Source of the DNA: Chara braunii
Lineage: Eukaryota; Streptophyta; Charophyceae; Charales; Characeae
DNA: 31,100 nucleotides
Direction of reading: 5' to 3'
Assembly (NCBI GenBank): GCA_003427395.1
Contig: BFEA01000162.1
Location: forward strand, 993,586-1,024,685
A model generated the notes under the pieces. That model did not search any database and was not told where the DNA came from. It saw only the letters and a list, made by a program, of their open reading frames with translations. Made by a program: the position numbers and the translations under genes. Of the stretch, positions 19,356-29,299 are shown piece by piece; within the stretch, counting starts at the first letter, position 1; each line of letters opens with the position of its first letter.

Positions 19356-19648
19356 CTAGGATACCAACCGGGCTGCTCGGATCACCTTGTTTTCCCGGGC
19401 GGTCCAGTCGTGCAAGGATCAGGGAAGGTCCAGGCAATAAAAACAAAAAAAAAACAAATCCCTAAAAAATCTGAAAAGTAAACTACGTTATACAAAAACA
19501 TAAGCTAGATAACTTTTGCCTCAATGTCACATCTAAATTCTTTACCAAATTTAAAATAAAAATTATTATTTTTTCTTATTTTATTTTTTATTTTTATTTA
19601 TTTGTTGCCTAGTCAGGCAAGTGGCCTCGGACCACTATGGTAGCCTAG
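19356..19648 (-). mobile_element. family A transposon, complete (293 bp)
   Basis: Short non-coding inverted-repeat transposon. The left end CTAGGATACCAACCGGGC and right end ATGGTAGCCTAG are imperfect inverted termini. The flanking 8-mers GTAGTAAT (19348-19355) and GTAATAAT (19649-19656) match at 7 of 8, a target-site duplication. Internally it has the family's GC-rich end (TTTTCCCGGGCGG), a poly(A) stretch, the conserved core, and GGCAAGTGGCC before the AT-rich end. An 8-bp duplication fits the hAT superfamily, but the terminus is not a textbook hAT end. Confidence 0.8.
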
Positions 19649-19702
19649 GTAATAATATATTTATTTATTTATTTATCTTTTTTTTAATTTTATATTAACT
19701 AC

Positions 19703-19986
19703 TTAGACTACCAGCCGAGCCGCCCGGGTCACCCTATTTTCCCGGGCGGCCCGACCATGCAAGAACTACAGAAGGTCCCAAAAAAAAAAAAAAAAAAAAA
19801 AAATCCGACAAAAAACTATATTATGCAAAAAAATAAACTAAACAATTTTTGCTTTAGCGTCACATTGAAATTCGTTACAAAATTTAAAATTAAAATTAAA
19901 ATAAAATAAAAAAAAATATTTTTTATTTTTTTAATTCTTTTTTTGCCCGGTCGGGCAAGTAGTTCCGGGCCACTTTAGTAGCCTAG
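19703..19986 (-). mobile_element. family A transposon, complete (284 bp), perfect 8-bp duplication
   Basis: The left end is TTAGACTACCAGCCGAGC and the right end TTTAGTAGCCTAG. The identical 8-mer TTAACTAC flanks it at 19695-19702 and 19987-19994. It has the same internal order as its neighbour 54 bp away, in the same orientation. No coding capacity. Confidence 0.87.
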
Positions 19987-20023
19987 TTAACTACTGTATT
20001 TTTATATAATCATTGATTTATTG

Positions 20024-20750
20024 TTAAACCACCAGTACCTCCGGCAGTATTGGAAAATTACGATGTCTTGGCCAGTACCCGAACTTTTCGAGGGTGGGAC
20101 ACAAGGTCGACAATATCCCATAAATATGAATTTTATAGTGTCGCGAGTGACGAAAAGAGAAAAACAAAAATGTTTTTTCTACTGCAATGATGTCGGGCTG
20201 GGTAGTCTAGGAGGCCGTGCTCACAATCTTCGTCCACAGAATGCACCTTACAGGTAAGGCGGTCACATTCTGAATGTTACTGGTTTTTTTTTTTTCTTGG
20301 TCGTGTGTTTCTTATGAGTCCCCTGTCCGTGAATTGCTCAAGTTATTCGTGATTTGCCCAAGTTGTGTTTTGTCAGAGGATTGTAAGGCTCATCACACTC
20401 ACATTTAGGGGAATGTACCCAACCATTTTCATGGTCGAATCCATGTGCCCGTTTTTTTCTCCTTTTATTCTCTTTTTGGAATCCGACAACCTGACCACGG
20501 GGTTGAGATGCCCTCAATGCACTACCACTTCCAAGAATGTATACAACTGCAATCACGACCAAATTTTTTTTTCCTTTTTTTTTTTTTCCTGAGGTTCACG
20601 GTCGCAATTTTTCTTCTTCTTTTTTGTTTTTTTTTGTTCTTTTCGTTAGAGTACCGGAAAGAAAACGGAGTGGTACCCAGACTCGGCAAACTCGGAGCGC
20701 AGTGACATTCAGGGTCGGCAAAAACAAACTCGGAGGTACTGGTGGTTTAA
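20024..20750 (+). mobile_element. family B transposon, 727 bp, TTAA at both ends
   Basis: The ends TTAAACCACCAGTACCTCCG and its exact complement form 20-bp inverted termini including TTAA. Bases outside show no further duplication, so TTAA is most simply the duplicated target, as in piggyBac-type elements. The interior holds an open frame (20021-20257 +, its first codons overlapping the left terminus) ending FYCNDVGLGSLGGRAHN, with a Cys-x(3)-Cys then His spacing faintly like a BED zinc finger. A GTAAGG donor-like site follows its CAG. A transposase remnant is possible but unproven. Confidence 0.8.
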
Positions 20751-20801
20751 GTGAATATACGATTATTTATCAAAATATAGAAAGTTGAAAATCATAATGC
20801 A

Positions 20802-21104
20802 CTAGGCTACCAGAGTGACCCGCTTCCACTTGCCCGACCGGGCCAAAAAGAAATAAAATAAAAAAATAAAAATAAAAATTATTTTTTAATTAAAATATTT
20901 ATTTTAAATTTGGTAAAAACTTTCGATGTGACCCTAAGGCAAAAATTGTTCAGTTTATTTTTCTGCATAACATAGTTTTTTTTTGGATTTTTTTGGGTTT
21001 TTTGTTTGTTTTTTTTTTTTGGGGGGGGGGACCTTCACTGGTCCTTGCACGGCCGGACCGCCCGGGAAAATAGGGTGACTCGGGCAGCCCGGCTGGTAGC
21101 CTAG
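20802..21104 (+). mobile_element. family A transposon, complete (303 bp)
   Basis: The termini CTAGGCTACCAG (20802-20813) and CTGGTAGCCTAG (21093-21104) are a perfect 12-bp inverted repeat. Flanking 8-mers are ATAATGCA and ATCATGCA (7 of 8). It is in the opposite orientation to the copies at 19356 and 19703 and best shows the family consensus: ACTTGCCCGACCGGGC near one end and GGACCGCCCGGGAAAATAGG near the other. No coding capacity. Confidence 0.87.
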
Positions 21105-22495
21105 ATCATGCACCACAAAAGAAACAACGAGTATGACACAACAGTTTTCTAGCCAATTTGAATACAATTTTTTTTATCTTGACTTTATGAATGTTTTTTA
21201 CTTGAACTAACCTTAAAATCACTTATGTCATTGCTTAATGTGGTCACCCTAATGTAAGGCATGATGATGGTTAAGAGAGGGAAAAACATAATTTTTAAAA
21301 GATAAACGAACTAGTATAATTATTAGGAATATGAATAAAACAAACATCACTCTATAATAATATGTTCACCAATGTTGGAAATGATACTAATTGATTTGGT
21401 CAATTAATAAAAAAATATTTTTCTCTTGTGTACGACTTAAGTCCACGAACGATAATAAAATCAAAGAAACATATGATTACCCTTGTGTACGACTAAAATC
21501 CACCAACATATGATTAATTTATCGATTTAGCAGATTGTAATCACACATTGTTAGCATACACACTCATATATATGAATGGTGACTGATATTTTTAAGTGGT
21601 AAATAACTTTGTTTTTCATTATTAATATCATGGAGGAGATTTGTTAGTATCAATCTCATGATATAGTTTATGAGACAATCATTAATGTTGAAATTAAGAT
21701 ATTAGTTGTGAGGCAGTAGGTAATATTCACTTTAGGGTACTGATGGCAAGATATCGGTTAGTTCTTAACGATAACTCGGACTAAGGTAGATTATCATTTA
21801 CAAAAGATATGAAAACTTTGCAATTGTAAAATTTCGACCACTTTTGAGTCTGTAAAACTCCTATAAAATAGTTTGTCATAACATTTTAGTTTTTATTTTC
21901 CTTTAATGCAGATGTTTGATTGAATAGTTTGTGTTATAAAGTTTTATACCAAATAATCAATAAACTATGCATAATTAAGCCACCGTGTTATTTCCTTACA
22001 ATAACGCACACTAATTCTCAAAGTTTCAATGAGTGCAAAACATGAATTTAGTTTAAAACGTTGATAGCAAAAAAAATTGTTATAATATGACAAAAATCAG
22101 TCCTTGCGGATATTCAAAATGACTTCTTATGAATTCGAATTTTGTGCAATTAATCAATTTTTGTAAAGACTTATAATTCATGTAACCAATCAATAAACTT
22201 ATCTATTATCGAAATGAGATATCGCTTATTGATTACTAGTTTACAAATAAACATATATAAGGTATTATCGTTTTTCTTAGCGAAAATAATATTCATATCG
22301 GAGAGTAAGAAAATAAGTCAAATGAATTTATGTATCATCACATAATTCACTGACACTCATAAGTCTCAAGATGCGACGACGTGTACGGTGGTTGTGATGA
22401 GATACATGATCTCATTGAAACTTACGATAAGGCGGGCACCCAAATGGTAAGGAGTTAGGGAATACATCCTTGTACGTGAAAATTAGGTCTTTACT
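21105..22495. other. AT-rich, no gene seen
   Basis: About 1.4 kb of AT-rich DNA. A short direct repeat (CTTGTGTACGACT...AATCCAC type) occurs at about 21425 and 21482. No domain-bearing frame was found. Confidence 0.5.
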
Positions 22496-22576
22496 GTTGT
22501 AACCCAGCGTTAACTTTGAAGGTCTTTATGAAATACAGTTGTAACCCAACGTTAACTTTGAAGGTCTTTATGAAAT
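22496..22576. repeat. 42-bp tandem duplication
   Basis: A unit starting GTTGTAACCCAGCGTTAACT repeats once with a 42-bp period and nearly no change. It lies in a minus-strand open frame (22808-22491), where it duplicates 14 residues (FIKTFKVN motif). That frame is 105 codons, matches no family I recognise, and is not called a gene. Confidence 0.85.
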
Positions 22577-23274
22577 GGATCCCAGAAATATCAAGCAGTC
22601 CAAGACACTGTGTTATGACCATGTTAGGAAATTTAGCATAAAAGTCTAATTTGTGACGTTTAGACAATGTCATGAAGTGACTACCACAAACCATTGTATC
22701 GATAGCAAACGAGTTGAACCGGTTCAACAAGGATAACTTCGGAGCAATATCATAAACGTTATTTATGAGATCCGATATCACAATCGTCATATTCTCATCG
22801 TTGAACATAATATTTATAGCAAACTGGTTTTAAATAATTGAGGTGTCATAATCACTCAGATGAATAAGAATAGGACAAGGAAATCCTTGTATGACATTAC
22901 TAGCAACTTCTGAAAATAGAACAAAGATAAACTGTTTTAGGACCCAATGTCCATACGAGCACTATGAGTCAAAATGTCAATGTCGAGGTGAAGTGACAAA
23001 AAGTATCATATTGGGTCTTGCACCATGTTGAGTTCATGAACGGAGCTTAAGTTTATGATATTAAGTATCTGAGAAGATTATCAGATTGAGCTCATACTTT
23101 CAATCTTGTTGCAAATCCAAGTAGTTAATTATAACAAGTTCTATTGCGGGTGAAAAAATTTAAACCGTCGTAGAAAAATCTAATACAGACACGAACGTAG
23201 ATAATCATCGTTTAAAGTCTTTGGTGTTTCTACTTTAAGGGCATAAATTGGTGATAAAAGGTATATGTTTACCT
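22577..23274. other. no gene seen
   Basis: AT-rich DNA with no recognisable coding, RNA or repeat feature beyond the weak frame noted beside it. Confidence 0.45.
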
Positions 23275-23480
23275 CTATGTTACCAGGTCGGACGTCCATG
23301 ACCTCCTTGACCATCCGGGGTTGTCTGATCAGACAACTGGTTGGACGTCCTCCCCGGGTAATCCATCCAAAGCCCAAATGCTATAAAAAAAAAGAAAAAA
23401 AACAGTGTTATGCAGAAAAATAAACTGAACAACTTTTGCCTTAGGGTTACATCGACATTCTTTATCAAATTTAAAACAAA
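23275..23480 (-). mobile_element. family A transposon, truncated copy
   Basis: It starts CTATGTTACCAGG (diverged terminus), has a GC-rich end with CCCCGGG, then the family core read backward: GTTATGCAGAAAAATAAACT, CAACTTTTGCCTTAGGG, and ATTCTTTATCAAATTTAAAA. The AT-rich end with GGTAGCCTAG is missing. The GC-rich part holds an 18-bp perfect palindrome, GTTGTCTGATCAGACAAC (23320-23337). Confidence 0.7.
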
Positions 23481-23580
23481 AAATAAAATTGAAAACACCC
23501 CCAATTGTTCGTCAATAAGTCTGTTAGTCAATTTGTCACTCGGTTAACCATTCTTTCAATCTGTCAGTCAATGAATTGCA

Positions 23581-23928
23581 ATGTGTGTGTGTGTGTTGTG
23601 TGTGTGCGTGTGTGTGTGTGTGCATGGGTGCCTGTGTGTTTGTTTTTGTAGACAATGCATCTGTGTGTGTGTGTGTGTGTGTGTTGCGTGTGTTGTGTGT
23701 GTGTGTTTGTATTGCGTGTGTCTGTGTGTGTGCGTGGGTGACTGTGTGTGTTTGTGTGTGTAGACAGTGCATTTGTGTGTGTTTGTATATTGTGTGTGTG
23801 TGTGTGGACAATGAGTGTGTGTGCGAGTAGATAGTGTGTGTGTGACTGTGTGCTCACGTAGGTGTTAGTATATGTGTTTGTGTGTGGATAAAATGTGTGT
23901 ATGTGTGTGTGTGTGTGTGTGTACAGAT
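23581..23928. repeat. imperfect (TG)n minisatellite-like tract
   Basis: TG repeats interrupted at semi-regular intervals, including a recurring TAGACAATGCATxTGTGTG module (about 23650, 23761 and, degenerate, 23808). This shows higher-order duplication within the tract. The Cys/Val and His/Thr frames are artefacts. Confidence 0.95.
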
Positions 23929-25914
23929 GTCGCTGCCACTGGAACTGCTGCATCTGCCGGAGCGGATGGTCCACACGCTGCGTCAGACGAAGCAGTTGCA
24001 CTCACTACATGTGCAACAGTTGCCGACTGCAGCAACGGGCCCTCCGTTTGAACTCCCCAAGCAATCGACCCCCCCCACACCCCACCATCACACCTCGCAT
24101 ACTGTTTCTGAATTTGTTTTTCGTTTTTGCCCAGAACAACTTGAAATGTTTTTTGGGGGGTCCCCTAGTGGTGCGCAGACCCCTCCGAGTTTTTTTTTTT
24201 TTTTTTTTGGGCAAAACAAACATTGTTCAGAATCTCGGACAACTCTCCCATGACCGTCTCCCTGAGACGTCTGGGGGAGACATCTCCCCATCGGACAGCT
24301 GACAACCTAGGTTAACATGTACTAAAGTTTTGGATCCTCAAAATCCAAGGCCGAACAGTTCCCTAAGCGAGAAGCAAAGTTTGCAAGGGCACGCGATTGC
24401 GCATGTAACAATTTTTAAAATTTGAAATTAAGGAATACACAACGACTTCCTTTGTGCATGGATTAGTAAGGACTAGGCAATAAATCTTTCTAATAATTGG
24501 GGCAGTTATAATAGTTGCAAACCTCCGTAGTTCAAGTTAACTGTAAAGGTGAAACTCTTGACCTATATAAGAAATAAGAGCAACCAAAAGTATAGTTAAA
24601 AAAATATGACGAGAGTTAAGGCTGCTAAGCTGTTTTTCGATGTCAAAAGGTCTATTAGATCGCCGATAAAATCTAATCGTCTGAATATGAAAATGAATCA
24701 AACAAAATCTCCCTTTTGTGGAACAAGATAAATGATTCGGAGTCGGACGGGCAGCCACATCGACTGCTTCAAGGGAGGGTTCGACAATCATGGAATCCTC
24801 AATATTTGAAGTGACATATTTGGTGGGATAACACTATCTAACGGAACATCTCGATTGTTGTCATGATCTGGTCCAGGCAGCGAACTAAGATAAATTGTAG
24901 TGCAACAATTTTGCAAAGTCCATCATAGCCTGAAGGGATGAATATTGATAATGGATCAAGTACATACATTATACCTTTCGACATCAATAAGATAACGAGA
25001 CATCAAGATCCAATTAGGCAACCCCTCCATCGTGAAACATGTTGTCAACATACGAAAGACAACAATATACTTTTTCAGGGACCTTACTTGTAGGTCAGAG
25101 CATATGTGCTCGAGGAACTTATAGTTTGTGCATAAACTATGAAAGCAATTGTTGCATGTAACAACAAAGGTAAGGCAAAGTAAAAGTTGGTTGTTCTTAT
25201 AACACAATATATACAAAAAAAAAATATTACCACAACCTGGAGCGACCGTGGTAGAAACAGGGCTATGATTTATTAACTGGGAAGTCTAAGCTCCACATCT
25301 TGGGGCCACCATAGAGTCACCATAAGGAGGCTGGTCCAACAAGGTCGATGGCACGATCCTTCATGTGGGTAAGGGAATTGTGAATGCCATAACATCGACC
25401 CCTACTCACACGCTCACGCACAGGTAGAACAAAGCGTGCAACACTAATAGAGCTTCCTATGAAAGCGAGTAGTTTCACTCGAGTTGGAAAGAAAATGGCT
25501 TTTGAAAGAAAAAGAAAACAAAAACAAAAATGAAATAATAGCCTTACAAAGGGGTACCATTTAAATATTTGAGGGCAAAAGACGTAGAAGTGGATGAAAA
25601 TTTTTGTGCCGCATTAACGCTGCATTAACGCAACGCCAACACACCGCAGAGGCGGCGTTAGGGCGTTGGGGGCTCACGCTTGCGGTTAACGAAATTTGTT
25701 GAATATGGTTGCCAAAACTTGACGTGAGTGGGGCTATTACGATGTGTGGAGAGGTGAGGGGGCACATTTGGGGCATGCCACAAGAATCGGATAGGTTCCT
25801 AGCCATCACTTGCTTCGATTGACTACGCATCAGGATTCCCTGCCAAGCTGAGAACGGAGAGAGAGGAGAAGTGGGGACAGCTGGAGGGCGGGGTCCGAAC
25901 GCCACCAACATACC
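23929..25914. other. about 2 kb without a supported gene
   Basis: A short frame downstream of the TG tract (23930-24060) is alanine-rich and ends quickly. The T-run at 24189-24208 and AT-rich DNA follow. At 25597-25660 GCATTAACGC repeats twice next to CGCC/GGCG-rich inverted words. No domain was recognised on either strand. Confidence 0.45.
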
Positions 25915-25936
25915 TTAAACCACCGGTACCTTGCCC
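25915..25936 (+). mobile_element. solo left end of family B transposon
   Basis: TTAAACCACCGGTACCTTGC, continuing like the 28048 copy (GCCCAACTATC against GCCCAGCTATC). No matching right end was found downstream, so the copy is truncated or interrupted. Confidence 0.6.
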
Positions 25937-26160
25937 AACTATCAAGTTCGAGGCTCGGATTAACGGTAGCCCGATCACTGTCGAGCCTCTGACTTTATTG
26001 TCGAGCCTTGGACAACCGGTAGTACATCATGGAAAAAGAAAACAAAGAAAAAAACACAAAAAAACGAACAACATTCCGCAAAAAAAAACAAAAAACAAAC
26101 AGGAAATCAGACATGCCCAACAAGAATGAATCTTCCTCGATAAAGAGGAAGATTTATTTT

Positions 26161-26367
26161 TGTGGGATGTTCAGAGAGAGAGGGGGGGGTGGGGGGGCGG
26201 GAGGGCGTCAAACAAAGTCTGACGCCGAGTGTGGTGCGCCAAACTCGGCGGACAGTGTGGAGAGTCGCCACACTACTCTCAAAATGTGCAAAATGAGAAT
26301 GAACTTGCCCTGAGAAGACGAGTAGATGCACCACTTTTTCATTTTTCACATTGTGAGAGTGTTGCGA

Positions 26368-26372
<5 letters not shown>
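26161..26372 (+). repeat. fold-back unit, copy 1
   Basis: It starts TGTGGGATGTTCAGAGAG, has GGCGTC-AAAC-AAAGTCTGACGCC, the hairpin CGCCGAGT/ACTCGGCG, then arms 26260-26295 (GAGAGTCGCCACAC) and 26340-26372 (GTGTTGCGACTCTC) that pair with small gaps around a loop of about 45 bases. The same unit recurs at 26440. Confidence 0.75.

Positions 26373-26439
<67 letters not shown>
26373..26439. repeat. (CT)n microsatellite
   Basis: A CT run between the two fold-back units. It is followed after 11 bases by (GA)n at 26451-26474, so the two could pair as a long hairpin. Confidence 0.97.
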
Positions 26440-26442
<3 letters not shown>

Positions 26443-26646
26443 GGACGTTGAGAGAGAGAGAGAGAGAGAGAGAGGGCGTCAGACGGTCTGACGCCGAGTT
26501 TAATGCACCAAACTCGGTGCCAGACAGTAGAGAGCCGCCACACCACTCTCGAAATGTGCAAAATGGGAATGAACTTGCCATGAGAACACAGGCAAATGCA
26601 ACCACCACTTTATCTTTTTCACATTTCGGGAGTGATGTGGCGACAC

Positions 26647-26648
<2 letters not shown>
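26440..26648 (+). repeat. fold-back unit, copy 2
   Basis: A second copy, period about 279 bp, starts GTGGGACGTTGAGAG. It has GTCAGACGGTCTGAC, the hairpin CCGAGTTT/AAACTCGG, and arms 26530-26565 (GCCGCCACACCACTCTC) and 26613-26645 that pair. Both copies run straight into a (CT)n tract. Confidence 0.75.

Positions 26649-26650
<2 letters not shown>

Positions 26651-26728
<78 letters not shown>
26651..26728. repeat. (CT)n microsatellite
   Basis: An uninterrupted CT run directly after fold-back copy 2, as after copy 1. Confidence 0.98.
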
Positions 26729-26731
<3 letters not shown>

Positions 26732-27141
26732 CCCCCCTGCCGCACCCATTTTTGTTTCCGTTCGTTACTTTCCATTTCCTTCGACGTTTTTTTTTTTCTT
26801 TTTTTCCCGTCCGTTTATTGGGGACCACCGGTCGTTCGTCCCTAGGTACCCCACCTGACGTGGCCCGTTAATGGCCGCGTCGAAGTTTTTTAGTTAGGCG
26901 AGGTGATGGTGGCTTGAGAACTGATCATCGAGGACTTGCCCTTCGGTCTTTGATATGGAGATACCGTGGGGATAACTCATTCCTCTTAGTTAGGGGCGGC
27001 CTGTGGTGATTTGGCTTATCTCTTGAGTGAGCGACGGGCGATATACAACCTCCACAGTGTTGTATCCTTTTGAGTGGCCTGGAGCATCTTGAAGCAGCCT
27101 GTGGTTAGGGTCGTCTGTCCAAACTAGCAAAGCGGAGGAGC

Positions 27142-27327
27142 AGTTTTGGTTACACGGTTGCTATTTTGTTAGATGAGCACTGTTTAACTCGTCGCTTTAA
27201 ACAAGAGGTTTAACTCATCGCTTTAAACGAGAGATTTAACACGTCGCTTTAAACGAGATATTTAACTCATCGCTTTAAACGAGTAGTTTTGGTAACACGG
27301 TTGCTGTTCTGTTAGATGAGCATCGTC
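27142..27327. repeat. 26-bp tandem array between 143-bp direct repeats
   Basis: Four units of TTTAACTCATCGCTTTAAAC type start at 27183, 27209, 27235 and 27261. Each holds TTTAA near both ends of an imperfect dyad. The array is bracketed by a direct repeat, AGTTTTGGTTACACGGTTGC (27142) and AGTTTTGGTAACACGGTTGC (27285), which continues about 40 bases each time. Confidence 0.92.
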
Positions 27328-27329
27328 GA

Positions 27330-27930
27330 ACTCATATTGAATGGGTTTTCATATTGTTGTATGTTGTGTTTATTGCCCCCTTTGTGGTTAGGTTTTGGAT
27401 TTGGGGTTCAATTTTTGGTATTGTGTTTTGTTAGATTCCTCTTGGAATTTCATGGTAGTGGAAGATATGTAGAACTTCATTCCGTTTGGAATCTTTATTT
27501 CCTCGTTGTTTAGGCAAGATGGGGCAATGGTGATCAGGTTTTCTTAATTTTTGTTTTATATTAGAATTGTTAGATGAATTGATGATAGTTCCGGGTTACA
27601 ATTGTTAGTTCTTTTTTTTTTTTCGAGTCCGGAGTATTGAAGTTTGCAGTGGGAGTGGTCCGGTTTTAGGGTTTGACCGATGATGCCTTGCCCTCCAACG
27701 GGACCACCAAAATGATGTGAGGGACAGTGGGCCCAATTCCCAGCTATATGGAAAAAAAAAAGGGACAAACAGATGGAGAAAACATGATGAAAATTTCCTA
27801 TTATTATTATATGAATATCCAACCAAATAAGATAAATAAAGTGTTCTTTGAAAGATTTTTCAAAACCCGACAAACCAAGTCGTAGTTTGCTCGATTCGAT
27901 AGAGCGGTAAAAAACAATGATAGAGCAAGT
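27330..27930. other. no gene seen
   Basis: A 65-codon hydrophobic frame (27316-27513) and others lack domains. Nothing further was recognised. Confidence 0.45.
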
Positions 27931-27932
27931 CT

Positions 27933-28046
27933 GAGCAACAAATTTTACAGGCTGTGGAGGCCAAAGAGCAACAAAATTTTACAGGTTGTGGATGTTAAAG
28001 AGCAACAAAATTTTACAGGTTGTGGAGGCTAAAGACCAACAAAATT
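27933..28046. repeat. 34-bp tandem repeat, about 3.4 copies
   Basis: Units GAGCAACAAAATTTTACAGG start at 27933, 27966, 28000 and (partial, GACCAAC) 28034. The last partial unit stops at AAAATTTT, exactly where a family B element begins, so the transposon inserted into the array. Confidence 0.93.
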
Positions 28047-28047
28047 T

Positions 28048-28256
28048 TTAAACCACCAGTACTTGGCCCAGCTATCGACCGCGGCGTTTCCCCGTTAACG
28101 CGATGCGCCTTTAAGGCTTCGGAGTACCGGACCACAATGGCTGAAAGTGCCAGCCAAAAGAAAATCGAAAGGGTACCCCGACGCTTTGGCAAAAATTGGC
28201 ACGTAGGGGCATTCCAGGCTCGACATCGATAGCTGGGCCAAGTACTGGTGGTTTAA
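28048..28256 (+). mobile_element. family B transposon, 209 bp, 31-bp inverted ends
   Basis: The left end TTAAACCACCAGTACTTGGC continues CCAGCTATCGA, and the right end is its exact complement, giving a perfect inverted repeat of 31 bp including TTAA. The interior is non-coding and GC-richer than its surroundings. It is the cleanest short copy of this family here. Confidence 0.88.
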
Positions 28257-28259
28257 AAT

Positions 28260-28880
28260 TACATTGACTCTCTCGTGAAATATTGAACTAAATAAAGCAA
28301 TGGTTGAACATTTTGCAAGACATTATCGAAAACGAAAAGTCATAACACTAATAAATAACCTCCGGGCTTCTCGAAAGGGGCTGCACAAAATTTCACGGCA
28401 ACAAGGAACAAAAAAACAAAAATCACCGACTTACGTGCATTTACGTATACATAATACATATCAAAGTGAGGTGAGGTACAAGGAGTGGAGTTGGTGAAAT
28501 ACCGAACCACTACCAATGTTAGCTCGAAACAGTGTCGAACTGAAAATTATGAAACACCTACGTGACGTGATGATCACTTCACCTGAAGACAATGGCATCT
28601 AAACCTTTCGGGTGGACAAACAAATGGAAAATAATATTCAAACATATTGTTGGAATAGAATAAAAGGGCAGGAAACAGTATGTTCGACCATTCGACAGTG
28701 TGCAACCAAAAATCCAAAAGACCAAATGTCTTACCAGCCAAAATTTGAACAGGAAACTAGGCACTTAAAAAGTAATAGGGTGTTACGATCCTGGTCATTC
28801 CCAAAGTCCAAATTCACAATGAAAGACAATGCCACCCAATTACGAAAGAAATGAAAGCACTTGCAAAGAGATAGAGACCA
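28260..28880. other. no gene seen
   Basis: A-rich sequence with short open frames only. Confidence 0.45.
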
Positions 28881-28882
28881 AA

Positions 28883-28973
28883 GAAGAGAGAAAGAAGAAG
28901 AAGAAGAAGAAGATGAAGAAAAAGAAGAAGAAGAAGAAGAAGAAGAAGAAGAAGAAGAAGAAGAAGAAGAAGA
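28883..28973. repeat. (AAG)n trinucleotide repeat
   Basis: An AAG run interrupted by GATG and AAAA. It gives lysine or serine runs in translation, which are not evidence of a gene. Confidence 0.97.
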
Positions 28974-29212
28974 TGTACACCAGCAAGACCAATGACAAAT
29001 CCCCCCTTCTCTCTCTCCACCTTCCTCCTCCTCCTTCACTTCGCCAATCTTATTCTTCTTCCAATAATAATAATAACAATGAGTGGATGAACCAGAATCC
29101 AAAGTTCCCTCTTACTGCTGACACAACAATAAGTCCACCATAGCTATGGCTTCCCCCCCTTCTTCCTCCTCTCACATGCCTAGGCTATGGCGGACTACTG
29201 AGGGCTCTGCCC

Positions 29213-29294
29213 TCCTGTGCAAAGGACAATGCAAAGCAGCTATATCGCTGCACTCCTGTCCAAAGGACAACCCAAAGCAGCTATGCCGCTGCTC
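29213..29294. repeat. 41-bp direct duplication
   Basis: CTCCTGTGCAAAGGACAATG and CTCCTGTCCAAAGGACAACC start 41 bp apart and continue alike to AGCAGCTATxxCGCTGC. Confidence 0.9.
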
Positions 29295-29299
29295 ACTAA

